Below, piece by piece: positions 1-10,975 of a stretch of DNA of 64,000 nucleotides; the first letter of the stretch is position 1, and every line of letters starts with the position of its first letter. The stretch lies in assembly GCA_015680905.1 (NCBI GenBank), contig CM027377.1:62951501-63015500 (forward strand), given 5' to 3'. Source of the DNA: Coptis chinensis. Lineage: Eukaryota; Streptophyta; Magnoliopsida; Ranunculales; Ranunculaceae. The notes under the pieces were generated by a model. It saw only the letters and a program-made list of their open reading frames with translations. It made no database searches and had not been told where the DNA came from. A program made the translations under genes and the position numbers.

Positions 1-1218
1 TACTTAAGATCCTCAACACATTATACATAGTGTTTAGATGAACTGCCCGGAATATTTTTTTTTACAATTGTTTCAGTATGAAATTTGTATTTATTCTTAG
101 AACTCCACCAACAGGGTAGTATCCCCTTGGTAACACTAGTATATTTAGTTTGTCTAGAGGTTATATTTCCAAGGAAATTGTGTTAATCATGTTGCACGCT
201 CTAGGGTGCCAAACCTAGTTGGATGTCCAATCATGATATATAAATCTTCCGATCATCAGACTGGATTTGTTGCAATCGATCACGACATATAGCCTTAATT
301 ATTATCCTTTTTCTATCCGACATGGCCAATTTAGAGTGTAATTATCTACATTTGTCTATAACAACACTCAATTTTAAGGATAAATGGTCCAAGATAGTGA
401 CCTTTTTAAGAAGGCAGTAGTATGTGTTACAACCTCAGCAGTAACACCAGATTATCAAAAAGCAAGAAAAAAAAATCATTTTAAAGGACAAGGTACCTCT
501 ATATAATAAAGGTCGGGCAGTTTGATGCTAATTTATGAAGAATAATATTTAGTTGGATGTTATGGCGACTTCTGTGTTCTTTTTACATGATAGCTCACTT
601 CAGTCCACGGACTATGGTTTTAATTAGCTCCCAAGGTCACGAATTTAGCCCAAGGCTTATCGTTTCCTTGGCACTCAGCGTAATTTCCCTTTTCATACAG
701 AGAGGCAGGTCGGAAATACAACCAGCCAGAAACGCACCATGCAGACTACTAAATAATATCGATAGACCTCATCTAATTAAGGGAATACTTCAATAATAGG
801 CCTCAAACCCAAACCATGAGTTATCTTGTAACTTGTAAAACCGGACTCCATGACTACCATCTAGACATCAAGTATCACCATTGCAGTATCATCATGCCCA
901 ATTCCACACACACAAAAAAAACTACTTTCTCTCTACAAACCATCCCAGAAACTTATCCATAAACAAGTGCAATCCAAAAGATTGCAGCCAAACAATCCCA
1001 AACAATTAATCTTAAAGACGAACTGAACACAGCAAATCACAATAATAATTCAATAAACATATCGAGAAATCTTAAAGAGGCCATGCCGATTCACAAGTAG
1101 AAAAGCACCCAATTGAAAAACGGTAAAAATTTAGCACACCACCAGACAAACACAAATATATTAAATAAAAATATCGGGAAATCGAGTATGGAGAGAGGGA
1201 GAGAAAAAAAATAGGAAC
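1..1218. other. AT-rich flank, no gene recognised
   Basis: I see no convincing coding sequence here. A short open frame at 557-796 has no recognisable domain and no splice context. Purine-rich tracts near 1190-1215 lie just left of the possible minus-strand exons at 1219-1401 and could belong to an intron of that gene. No terminal repeats or transposon proteins are visible. Confidence 0.4.
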
Positions 1219-1401
1219 CTGTTTGCGTTCTTCCTTCGCTCACGTGTAACTGAAAAAGAAGATTCTTTTTTTTGAAGAAATCGTGAAAACAAGGTATAAA
1301 TTAGTTAATTTCAAACTGGTATATGAGAAGAAAATCAAGAGTGGAGGAAGAAACAAACCTGCTTCGCAATAATTTTCTGCCGACTTTCTGACTTTTCCCA
1401 T
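1219..1401 (-). CDS. Possible first two exons of a host gene (weak)
   Basis: Read on the minus strand, an ATG at 1401 opens a 43-base exon (1401-1359) that ends GCAG before GTTTGT. After an intron whose acceptor follows a T-rich tract (CAG at 1250-1252), a 31-base exon (1249-1219) ends ACAG before GTTCCT. Joined in frame they begin MGKVRKSAENYCEA and continue VTRERRKNANR, a basic and probably nuclear-type N-terminus. I do not recognise a family. I could not find a third exon to the left, so this may be chance, a gene remnant, or the start of a gene whose body lies outside the window. The support is two well-formed donor sites, one acceptor and an open frame across the junction. Confidence 0.22.
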
Positions 1402-1654
1402 AACAGTTTGCCCTAAGTATAACTTATACCAAGTTCTCTCAGCGCGAAACCAAAATTTTCAGTATCAAATTGGCGGTTTTTTATTTCTAATTTTGGTTTA
1501 AGGGTAGTCGAGCAAACCAGTGGCTGTTTAATTTCTATTTAAACTAATTTTTCGATGGTTTTTCTATTCAAAAGGGAAACCAAAATATATTAACTAGAAA
1601 AAACCGCGGTCTCTTTTATTTTTTTATTTCTCGGCTAGTCTAGGACAATGCCCA

Positions 1655-2000
1655 AAATATCGCCCATATATCGGAGATATATCCGATATATCTCGTTTTT
1701 TTGGTACACCGATATAGAAATATTTGATATATCTCAACCGAATATTGAATTATTTTTTTCCCAATATATATCGCAATTTCCGATATAATGATATATATCG
1801 ACCGATATATACGATATTTCCGATATAAAGTGTTGACTTTGACCGATATATTGTGACGGTATTTCCGATATAATCGACGATATTTTTGATATATCAACAT
1901 ACAAAACAAAATTTTGACTGGTCAACAAAAAAAATCTCTGATATTTCTGATATATTCGATATATATCGGTTTTTAGGTACATCGAAATATTCACCGAATT
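1655..2000. repeat. Cluster of GATATATCGG palindromic repeats
   Basis: About 340 bases are built from variants of CCGATATATCGG, CGATATTTCCGATATA and TGATATATC, which are self-complementary and occur in both orientations. The open frames across it on the minus strand are simply the repeat translated (ISEI, YIGK strings) and are not genes. Similar GATATATCGG-rich blocks occur in several dicot genomes; whether this one is a non-autonomous transposon or an expanded satellite cannot be told from one copy. Confidence 0.75.
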
Positions 2001-2109
2001 CAATATTTTGGACCTTGGTCTAGCAAAACCAATCAATCACCTATTTCATTTCTATTTAACCTAATTTTTTTTTTTTGATTGTTTTTCTAACTAATTAACT
2101 TAATAATTA

Positions 2110-2523
2110 ATAGGTATATCATTAGTAACACTTCTGGAAGTCACATCACAAGTGATTTCAAAAACTTGGCAAAATCACTCTTAAAGTGATGTTGAATACA
2201 TAGATATTACATCACTTTATAAGTGACACAATGAGTAACAACACTTTTAAAGTGATGTTGAATACATAGATATTACATCACTTTATAAGTGATACGGCGA
2301 GTGACGTAAAAACGTGTTACTATATCATTATCATGACATCACTTATTAAAATGATGTTGTACAACTCTACTAAATCAGTCTTTCAAATAAGTGATGTTAA
2401 AAAAAGATTGTGATAATTATTACATCACATGTTGAGAAAAGTGATGTCATAGTTTTCATATGACATCACTTCACTGAAAGTGATCTAAAATTAGTGATGT
2501 CATATGTCATATTTGTTGTAGTG
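2110..2523 (-). mobile_element. CACTA-type (En/Spm) non-autonomous element, right end present
   Basis: The block ends at 2523 with a sequence reading inward on the minus strand as CACTACAACAAATATGAC, the hallmark CACTA terminus. The preceding 400 bases are full of the subterminal motif GTGATGT/ACATCACTT in both orientations. A roughly 57-base unit around TGATGTTGAATACATAGA is directly repeated (about 2188-2244 and 2247-2300). No transposase is present. A matching left terminus was not found near 2110, so the left end is lost or strongly changed. Confidence 0.65.
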
Positions 2524-3130
2524 AGAACAACTAGACCTACATCCAATCCCAAAATGATAGTTGGTGTAGTGTCTAATTAGGAATCAAAGTGATGAGCTTA
2601 GATATAAGTCATTGCTTGGTTCCACTTGCTAACATGTATGAGCTTAAAGATGAGCCATACATTCTAGGGATCAAGTTTTCTTCCATTATGGCTTGTCTAT
2701 GAGTCTAGGAAAAATCAAATAAACCTATTCAAATCAACATCAAAAAGTTAGTTTCACATGAGGAGGATTGGCTAGGAAGAATCAAATAAACCTATTCAAA
2801 TCAACATCAAAAAGTTAGTTTCACGTGAGGAGGATTGGCTCTCCTCCTTTTCTTTAGCAATTTGTATTTTGTCTTAGTTTCATGATTTCTAATCTTAATG
2901 TTTTTCTTTAATGTTTGTGTAAAAAGAAACTTAGTATTTGTATTAACTTACTCACTAGTTCCCTAAGAGTAAAAACCAAATTGTAGTTGTCCTAGACTTT
3001 AGGTTAGATCGAATCCTTACTTCAACTTTACGAACACGAAGATCGTGAGTAAGGAAAACTTTGAATTCGCTCTTTCGCCAAATTAGAGAGTCAAATCTCT
3101 AACGTAGTAAAAAGCTAATATCACCTAACA
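2524..3130. other. Intervening DNA with a 67-base tandem duplication
   Basis: No gene is seen. A roughly 67-base unit ending GAGGAGGATTGGCT occurs twice in tandem (about 2706-2772 and 2773-2839), nearly identical, so the duplication is fairly recent. The stretch lies between the CACTA terminus at 2523 and the point near 3130 where the Athila-like internal region begins. That element's 5' LTR, primer site and most of gag are absent. Confidence 0.6.
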
Positions 3131-3640
3131 CACCTTGGAGACAAAACCCTGACTTCGGTTGGCGGAATAACCAACAAGTTACACCTCCGAGGTTTAATAC
3201 CCAAAATGTTAGGCCAGCAAACAACTACAACTCAACAAACAATTACAACCAAGCTCCACCAAGACAAGGACAAGGACAAAGGAATTATAATAATTATAAT
3301 AATTATAACAATAACAATCGAGGTATCAAACCAGTTAATGATAACTATCACAACCCACCCGTTAATAATCAACGTGCGATAGTTCCAGTCACACCACCTG
3401 TGGCCACTACACCTTCGCAACCAGATCATTTCGAATCCTACATGCAAGCTAACCAACAGATTTTACAATCCATTAATCATTCCATACAACAGTTAACCCA
3501 ATAGAAAGCCTAACCGAAAGGTGTGTTTCTAGGCCAAGCTATACTTAATCCTAAAACGCCAAACACAACCTTTGAAGTAATAGGTAATACTAGGCGGAAA
3601 ACGAACATTCCAAAATACGCCTTTTTAATTGAATAGTTTC
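3130..3640 (+). pseudogene. gag: End of gag and gag-protease linker (Athila-like fossil)
   Basis: The stretch aligns by eye with the gag C-terminal part of the minus-strand relative (around 60490-60000): the same TGTTAGGCCA landmark after a proline/tyrosine-rich region, the same N/Y-rich AATTATAATAATTAT tract, and the same linker wording before the protease. The CCHC knuckle itself is not preserved on this copy. It sits immediately upstream of the protease region. It is decayed. Confidence 0.6.
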
Positions 3641-3649
3641 CCACTCTAT

Positions 3650-4330
3650 CTGCACATTATGTAATTCCTACGGTACAATGCACCTTAGGGGATACCCACA
3701 TGACGACTGTGCTATTAGACCTGGGGGCGAGTGTTAACTTACTCCCTTATTATCTATATAAACAAATAGGTCTACAAGAGATGCAACCAACTAAAATGAC
3801 GTTGTAATTAGATGATCATTCTATTAAGTATCCTAAGGGTGTGGTTGAAAATGTGCAAGTTAAAGTTCAAGATTTTTACTACCCAGCAGATTTCGTTATC
3901 CTCGACACAGAAGCTGCTAACGACTCTGTTCCTATCATCTTAGGGCATCCTTTCTTGGCGACTGCTAACGCGCTCATAAACTGCCGCGATGGTTCAATGT
4001 CCATGTCCTTTGGTCATCTTTCTGTTGAGGTCAGTGTTTTCAAAATGGTGCAACAGTTACCCGATACGACTATCGATGGAGAAGTTAGCATGATCAAGAG
4101 CTTAGCTTAAGATTATTTCAACAATACGTTTCTAGAGAATCAGATGCACCAATTCCTTTCCTTCGGAAGTTCTGACTTCGATGATGACTCCTACTTAGAA
4201 GAAGTCAATGCCCTCTTTGAGTCTACTCCTATCTTAGATCCTTCTGTAGCTCCTTCTTCTATGTTTGAAGACCTCTTACCTAAACAAGTCTTCACTACTC
4301 AAGACGCGGACCCTCCGGAAGCCTTTTGAC
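3650..4330 (+). pseudogene. Aspartic protease region and downstream linker (Athila-like fossil)
   Basis: A retropepsin-type domain is recognisable from the LDLGASVNLLPYYLY stretch near 3720 (the active-site region, normally D-[ST]-G-A), followed by DFVILDTEAANDSVPIILG and a RPFLAT-like stretch ending near 4110. A low-complexity acidic linker follows to 4330. The minus-strand element carries the same domain at 59375-59073, very similar in wording. As part of Pol it would have processed the polyprotein; this copy is a broken fossil. Confidence 0.8.
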
Positions 4331-4379
4331 TAATTCCTCCCACCCCTGTGCTTAAACCTTTTCCTGCTGAGTTGAAATA

Positions 4380-5185
4380 TATATAGCTTGATCCGGATGG
4401 TAATCATCTGTTGATCATATCTTCTCAGTTATCTGCTAATGAAGAGGCACGTTTGATTAGGGTGATTAGGGAACATCGTTCCGCGATCGGTTGGTCCCTA
4501 GACGACATTAAAGGGATTGACCCTAGTGTATGCACGCATCGCATACATTTAGAGGATAATACGAAGACTTAACACGAACCTCAGTGTCGCTTGAACCCTG
4601 CCATGAAAGAAGTGGTCAGAGAAAAAGTCTTACGGTTACTCAATGCGGGTATCATATATCCCATCTCCAATAGTGAATGGGTAAGCCCATTCACGTAGTT
4701 CCTAAAAAATCAGGGGTTACCATTGTGCGTAATGTTGCGGGTGAATATGTTTCCACACGAGTTCCCATGAAATAGAGGTTCTGTATTGATTATAGACGCT
4801 TAAATGCCATGAAACAAAGGATCACTTTCCTTTACCTTTTATAGATCAGATGCTCAAACGTCTAGCTAGTCAAGCTTAGTATTGTCTTTTAGATGGGTAC
4901 TCTGGCTATTTTCAAATCATTATCGACCCTGACGACCAAGACAAAACTACCTTCACATGTCCTTTTGGAAAATATGCCTATAAATGAATGCCTTTTGGCC
5001 TTTGTAATGTTTCTGGTACCTTCCAACGGTGTATGTTTCATATCTTTAGTGACATGGTGGAGCGCTTCGTGGAAGTTTTCATGGATGATTTTTCTATCTA
5101 TGAAGACTCTTTCAGTGAATGCCTATCTAGGCTTTCTGAGGTGTTGACACGGTGTGAGGAGAAGAATCTAGTTTTAAATTAGGGA
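4380..5185 (+). pseudogene. Reverse transcriptase region (Athila-like fossil)
   Basis: Plant Ty3/gypsy RT wording is spread over several frames. It includes the N-terminal RT block before 4700, the MPFGLCNVSGTFQRCM block, and the catalytic VFMDDFSIYEDS block (YxDD-type box as FMDD) near 5090, followed by RCEEKNLVLN. The strength and order of the blocks leave little doubt about identity. Decayed. There is no counterpart in the minus-strand relative at 50603-63756. Confidence 0.88.
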
Positions 5186-5197
5186 AAATGTCATTTT

Positions 5198-5870
5198 ATG
5201 GTGAAAAAGGGAATAGTGCTAGGTCATATTGTATCTAGTGACGGCATAGAAGTAGATAAGGCCAAATTAGATAAAATAGCGTCTCTACCTATACCACGGA
5301 CTATCCGTGACATTAGAGCCTTTTTAGGCCATGCAGGTTTTTATAGACATTTTATCAAGGATTTTTCAAAACTACCTAGGCCTTTAAGTAATTTGCTTTT
5401 AAAAGATTCCATATTTGATTTTAATTATGACTGCAAACAGGCTTTTGAAACTTTAAAAGTCGCTTTACCATCTACACCGATTATACAGCCTCCTAATTGA
5501 TTTAAACCTTACGAGCTTATGTGCGACGCCAGCAATTATGTTGTTGGTGTTGTGTTAGGCCAAAAGCTAGATGATAAGTCCACTGTTATTTATTATGCTA
5601 GTAAGACTTTAAATAATGCTCAACGAAATTACACTACTACAGAAAAGGAATTTTTAGCTATGGTTTATGCTTTGGATAAGTTCCGTCCTTATTTGGTTAG
5701 TTCAAAGACCTTAGTCTACACTGACAATGCAGCTCTTAGGTACCTTCTCGCCAAGAAAGATGCTAAACAGAGATTGATCTGATGGATTCTTCTCCTGCAA
5801 GAGTTTACCCTAGAAATTAAGGATAAATGAGGGGTCGATAATGTACTTGCTAATCACTTATCTAGACTAA
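5198..5870 (+). pseudogene. RT connection and RNase H region (Athila-like fossil)
   Basis: This is the best-preserved portion of the element. The connection domain includes GIVLGHIVSSDGIEVDKAK and FLGHAGFYRHFIKDFSK. The RNase H domain includes MCDASNYVVGVVLGQ, YYASKTLNNAQRNYTTTEKE and LVYTDNAALRYLL, with the usual acidic residues visible. The wording closely follows Athila. Decayed. Confidence 0.9.
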
Positions 5871-5989
5871 CCAATGATAGTGATAGTGATTCTGAGTCCA
5901 TACCTAATTCTTTTCCTAATGAGCATCTTTATTCTATTTTTTCTGCACCTTGGTATGCCGACATTGTGAATTATTTGGCTTCTGATATT

Positions 5990-7243
5990 ATTCCTGATGT
6001 TTGGTCAAGAAATGAACGTAAAAGATTTTTTGCCAGAGTTAAGCTATACTATTAAGATGAGCCCTACCATTTTAAGTATTGTGCAGATCAGATTATTCAT
6101 TGTTGTATTCCCCATTGGGAATATAATAGGGTTTTATCCTTCTATCATGACAAAGAGTGTGGTGGCCATTTTAGTGGTACGAAAACGGTAGCTAAAATTC
6201 TTCAATGTGGGTTTTATTGGCCTACCCTTTTTAAAAAATCCCACGTTCACTGCAAGACATGTGTTCGCTGGCAACAACTTGGGCGTATCACTAAATGTAA
6301 TATGATGCCTTTAAATCCCATTATGGTAGTAGAAATTTTTGATGTATGGGGCATTGTTTTCATGGGTCCTTTTCCTGTTTCCCATGGTTTTATTTATATT
6401 CTTGTTGTCGTGGACTACGTTTCCAAATAGATAGAGGCCATGGCTTGCCGTAATAATAATCATACGACAGTTGTGTTTTTTGATAAAGAATATATTTTCT
6501 GTCATTTTGGCATCCCTAAAGCCATCATCAGTGATGGCAGAATGCATTTTTGCAATAGTGTTGTTGCTCTATTAGTTAAGAAGTACAGAGTTAGCCATAA
6601 GGTGGCTACTCCTTATCATCCACAGACTAGTGGTCAGGTAGAAGTCTCTAATAGGGAAATTAAAAAATATTAGAAATGACAGTCAATCCTGATCGGAAAG
6701 ATTGGTCTAAGCGTCTAACTGATGCCTTATGGGCATATCAGACAGCTTTTAAAACTCCTATAGGAATGTCTCCCTTTAAACTTGTGTTTGGAAAACCTTA
6801 TCACTTGCCCGTTGAATTGGAGCACCGTGCTATGTGGGCTATGAAAAGACTGAACTTCAATATTGATGAGGCAGGTGTCAAGTGCAAATTGCAATTGAAT
6901 GAGCTTGAAAAAATCCGTAGCAATTCTTATGATCTTGCGAAGGATTATAAAGCTAATATGAAACATGTTAATGATAAACAAATTTTGCGTAAAGAGTTTG
7001 TGGTTGGTCAAAAGGTTTTGCTTTACAACTCCCGTTCGCTATATTTTCCCAGGAAAATTAAAAACCCGTTTGTCTGGTCCTTTTCTGGTCACTGAAGTCA
7101 CCCCTTACGAGACAATCACCTTGGTCAATCCCAAGGACAAAAGTACCTTTCAAGTTAATGGACAACGTTTAAAACATTTTCACGAGTTAATGTCCCCAGA
7201 TGTGGAAGATGTCCTTTTACAGGACCCTGTCTATAAGGACTGA
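5990..7243 (+). pseudogene. Integrase region (Athila-like fossil)
   Basis: Three integrase portions are recognisable in order: a zinc-binding HHCC region near 6150-6280 (HCKTCVRWQQLGR), the catalytic core with IISDGRMHF and [16 protein letters not shown] near 6520-6660, and a C-terminal region ending around 7243 with NGQRLKHFHE. The element then runs into spacer DNA, where the CACTA transposon is inserted at 7422. Decayed. Confidence 0.87.
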
Positions 7244-7421
7244 CCCTTGATATTTGGTGTACTTCCTTTCATTTCCATATATTGGTGAGTGCACCATTAA
7301 GGTAACCGGGCCCTCCTTTGAAGTGTGTGGCTGTAAGTACCGGATTCTAAGTCCACATTTAATATAATTCATGTTTTCCACTCTGGCATGTTTTCTCGGT
7401 TTTTAAGTCACGTTTCTCTAT

Positions 7422-7830
7422 CACTACAACAGAAGAGGTCTATTGCAACACACCTTTTTGCAACGTCCAAAAATTGTTGGTAAAGGATTTCAATTGCCAC
7501 GCCTTCCAATGTCACTAAACATTTGCCATTTTATTAGGCTGGGACTTATTTAGATTTACTATTACAGCGCAGCAAAGGTCTAATTGTTTTTTTTTGAAAG
7601 ACAAATAAATATTATTCTTAAGGAAATCAACCTTTTGCAACGCTGTTGTCGTTGCTACAACAGAAGTGATCACTAGCAACGCGTTGTTCGTAGCAACAAG
7701 TTTTTTAATTCAATAGCACAAGCTTTTGTTAAACCCTTCTTGCGACGACGTTGGTGTCGCTTACATGACTTTTTTATGTGCCGCGAGATTCAATTTCGCA
7801 ACCAAAGTTTGTGGCGGGCCTTTTTTCATT
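7422..7830 (+). repeat. CACTA left terminus and subterminal repeats
   Basis: After the terminal CACTACAACAGAAG, the motif GCAACG (or its complement) recurs many times, for example TTTTTGCAACGTCC, GCAACGCTGTTGTCGTTGC and CTAGCAACGCGTTG. In CACTA elements such subterminal clusters are the binding sites of the TNPA-type accessory protein; that role is inferred here from position and repetition. Confidence 0.8.
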
Positions 7831-8040
7831 CTCGACTCCAACTGAAAAAAAATGAAAATTAGAAAACCCTAAAAACACTTTACTCTCTCTCTCTCTCTCA
7901 CTTCACACTCTCTCTCCTGCCGCCCCATCTTATTCCTCTCTCCTCCTTCCTCCACCACAAAGCTATGGTAAGCTCTCTCTCTCTGCCTCTTTCTTTATTA
8001 AAGTTTAAAGCTTAATTTCGGTTTTGGTTTTGGTTTTGAT

Positions 8041-8616
8041 TTATGGCAACACCATGAACCTTGGGCCAATCATGCCTTCAGCATAGGTTTCTCAGTCCTA
8101 CCTCCACCAGTGACCTGACCAATCATGGCACGACCCCCTTGGAACAATCTTCTTGGCACCAGAAGGTAGTTTAATCCCTCTAGTCCCATTGTCAGGATTA
8201 TGACTAATAACAATATCATAATCACCGGAACCTCTAGCAAGGACACCACGATCACCAACATGATGTTCGACATTACAAACAACAGCTCCTTCATGTATAC
8301 TTCTCAATGGTAAAACATTCCCCACTATTAAATTAGCTTTCTTCCCACAATAAATAAATTGTCCTGTATACATTCCTTCAGCAACAACAAACAGTTCTTT
8401 CTGATGCTTGTAACAAAATGGATGACGGAATGTTACTTAGGCTAATGGAGCTCTACGACCTGGATTATGGACTATTTCAGTTACTACTCCTTTCAGGTAC
8501 CCGTTACGTTCACTGAAGTCAAGTGACCAGAAACGGGCGGGTCCTTTGCGGTGGTGGGAGTGGGATTTGAATACGAACCTGGCTCCTTTACGCTGTGCTC
8601 GAATCACACGTCCCAT
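8041..8616 (-). pseudogene. RPL8: 60S ribosomal protein L8 (uL2) pseudogene, intronless
   Basis: On the minus strand an ATG at 8616 begins [12 protein letters not shown], the exact start of plant cytosolic uL2, the large-subunit protein at the peptidyl-transferase centre. Homology then continues without an intron through [58 protein letters not shown] and ISHNPDN to KPMLKA, where roughly a dozen codons are missing before WPKVHGVA at the end. A stop interrupts it after APLA, and a frame change occurs after KKIVP, restored as [15 protein letters not shown]. About 200 of the usual ~260 residues are covered; the His-rich C-terminal portion is absent. It lies antisense inside the CACTA element, 35 bases from the RUS fragment. 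It may be a retrocopy or a gene piece captured by the transposon; the missing introns favour an RNA intermediate. Confidence 0.9.
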
Positions 8617-8650
8617 TTATTTGGTTTTCCTCTCTGTGTTTTGAGGAAGC

Positions 8651-9082
8651 GGCTGGGAGAGAATATGGAGTATTCGTTATGTCATGGTGCTCAAGGCATA
8701 GCTAGTCAAGTTATTGTGTTCTTGCTACTCAGGTATAACATTTATCTTATTTGTGGACGATTATTTAGTTTGGATTCGCTTATGTTTTGTGTGATTCTAT
8801 TTGGTTTTACTTTATGTTGTCATATTAGGGAAAGGTGAAATTCCTACAGCTGCAACTATTAATTGGGTACTTAAGGATGGAAATTGGGTATTTGAGCAAG
8901 ATATTTCTATCGAAATATGGTTGTCATTTTGATATAAATCCAAAAGGATGGAGATTGTTTGCCAATCTTTTGGAAAATGCTGCATATGGTTTGGCAATAT
9001 TAACACCTGTCTTTCCTCATCTCTTTGTTCCAATTGTTGCAGTCACTGGAGCAGGTCATTCTGCAACTGCATATTAATCCAG
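8651..9082 (+). pseudogene. RUS-family (DUF647) gene fragment, two exons
   Basis: RUS proteins (root UV-B sensitive, DUF647) are plant membrane-associated proteins linked to UV-B response and vitamin B6. Exon 1 (about 8651-8732) reads EYSLCHGAQGIASQV and, in a shifted frame, VLATQ, followed by a GT donor at 8733. Exon 2 starts at 8804 (LLYVV, then [19 protein letters not shown]), continues with [20 protein letters not shown] and [13 protein letters not shown], and ends ATA-LIQ at 9082 before a GT donor. The acceptor before 8804 reads TTG instead of AG. Frame changes occur in exon 1, in exon 2 after LKDG, and near its end. The intron (8733-8803) is retained, so this piece was taken from genomic DNA, unlike the adjacent RPL8 copy. 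Later exons are absent. Confidence 0.87.
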
Positions 9083-10103
9083 GTCTACGACTTTTTATAT
9101 ATTCATCTCATAGTATAATCCCAATCTTGCTTATTATACCATTTTACTTTAGTTATGGTTATCTTATTGGTATTTCTAGAATCGAAAGTGTCAAGTGAGT
9201 CGACTGGCCAGATCCTTGAGGCAGGATTAAGGTGAGTGCCTTGTGGGCATACACATTTTACTAATATAAATAAATAATTGGAAATATCTAAAATAAAGGA
9301 TGTAAGTATAAGAAAAGGAGAATATGTATAAAAATACATATTCAAATAACAACAACCTATCTTTAATGGTTCGTTATTTGATGTTTTCTAGCTTTGATTT
9401 TGAGTTTATTATGTTTCAAGTGAAATATAATGAGAAACAATGAGAATACCATTTTTTGTGACTCATTTTTATGGTATTGTGGTATAATAGTGTATTTACT
9501 TTGTTATTTTATTTTGTTGTCATAACTTTGTGTTAGATGGACGTGTGAGTTGCTTATGGTCTGCGTTACCACACGATTTTCATTTGTATTTTTCTAACTT
9601 CTCACATAATGACATACTAACTAGTTTTGCTTCTTGAACGCACTTATTTTTTGGTCTATTTTTACTGACTCATAATTTTGTTTTTCATGGTCAGGCCATT
9701 CATTGTTTTCAATAATCTCTATCTTTGCTATTTTACTGGATGTTCATAGGAGGTGGTTGAAATTTTGAAGGGTTGATTTGATTTGAGATTGAGTTGTCTC
9801 CAATGTCGTAGGGGTATGACTTTTATCTATTTTTATACGAGAAATAAGTAGTAAACTTTTTATTGTCCGCATAAGCTTCAGTAGATAATATTGGATTCAC
9901 TAGTTCCCCATTAGACATTTATGGACCATATCATGTGTAGTAACACAATTAGAAATTTGTGTTGCAATAGAACATGAAAAATATTACAACATTGAATTTC
10001 ATTTGTGTTTTTAACTCATATATATAGCAGTAGGATCTAGTGTAATTGGTTGTCCTTGCTACTTTAGATTGTTTACAATATTGTTTTTAACGGTGTTAGT
10101 GCT
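9083..10103. other. AT-rich interior of the CACTA element, no gene seen
   Basis: No further RUS exon, transposase or terminal repeat is recognisable. The DNA is AT-rich with intron-like texture. It may be the rest of a captured RUS intron or older transposon interior. Confidence 0.4.
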
Positions 10104-10519
10104 TATGTAACGCCCGTATTTAAAATACGTATTTATTTATTTATTTATTAATTAATTTAATTATTTATATTAAATCTGTTGGATTGGATTTGGGATACGC
10201 GGGCCTGATTTTTGGGCCCGAGTCTGTATTGGGCTTGGGTTTCAAATCCAAGTATATAATCACATTGTTCTAGAGAATAGGGTTTTGGAGAATAAAAAAA
10301 TAATAAAAATGGAGGCAGCGATAGAAACTTGTTTGCTAGAGTGTGGAGAGCGACGATTCGGACTAGGAGGAATTCGTCGAGTTGTTAATACAGGTGAGTA
10401 GATTAGTTTTCTATTTCACGAAATATGTTAATTATTCTGTCATTAATATCCGTCATGTCATTGGTAAAACTGTCGTTATTAAAAGTGATTAAAATCTGTT
10501 GAAACTCGGAAATTGGATT

Positions 10520-10975
10520 GGAACTGGTGGAAGCTCGAAAGAGCGTCAATGGAGGCGCGAACCTCCTCTTTTTTCCTGGGTATTGAAATACTGTGATATT
10601 GTGTGGGGTGTCGATATATTTTATTGAACTGTGCGGCTTGGGCTGTGGAAGCTCTATTCAAGCTTTGAACAGGCGCTAATGGCGTCGCCCAGAGAAAAAA
10701 AAAAAGCAGAACGAAATCCTATTAATTTGGTTGAACTCTTTAGTTTTGATGTTGTGATGATGGTGGGATATTGTTTGGTTGTTAGTCGATTGAATGGTGG
10801 TGGTGGAAGCTTGAAAACAAGCTGTTAATGCGCGGCCAAAGAATCGCCCAGTGGATTTGATTAAGTGAAAGGTTGTTGTGTGGGTTGGACGATATTGGGT
10901 GGCTAGTGTAGTGTGTAAGGGATGCAAATGGGGGTGGTGGAAGCTTGAAACAAGCGTCAATGGCGGTAGGGGTTG
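10520..10975 (+). repeat. Four dispersed copies of a GCTTG-AAA-CAAGC hairpin motif
   Basis: Variants of GGTGGAAGCTTGAAACAAGC followed by GTCAATGGCG occur near 10526, 10645, 10798 and 10934, spaced about 120-155 bases. Each can fold as a GCTTG/CAAGC stem, with the less perfect copies keeping the outline. The surrounding sequence is not tandemly repeated, so the motif has been kept or spread more than its neighbourhood. Confidence 0.6.

Noticed and set aside
1640-2036. Two overlapping minus-strand frames rich in YIGK/ISEI
   Set aside because: They are the GATATATCGG repeat read as protein, with no domain and no codon structure.
3232-3456. Minus-strand frame with a run of isoleucines
   Set aside because: It is the antisense of an N/Y-rich gag linker (AATTATAATAAT) and not a gene.
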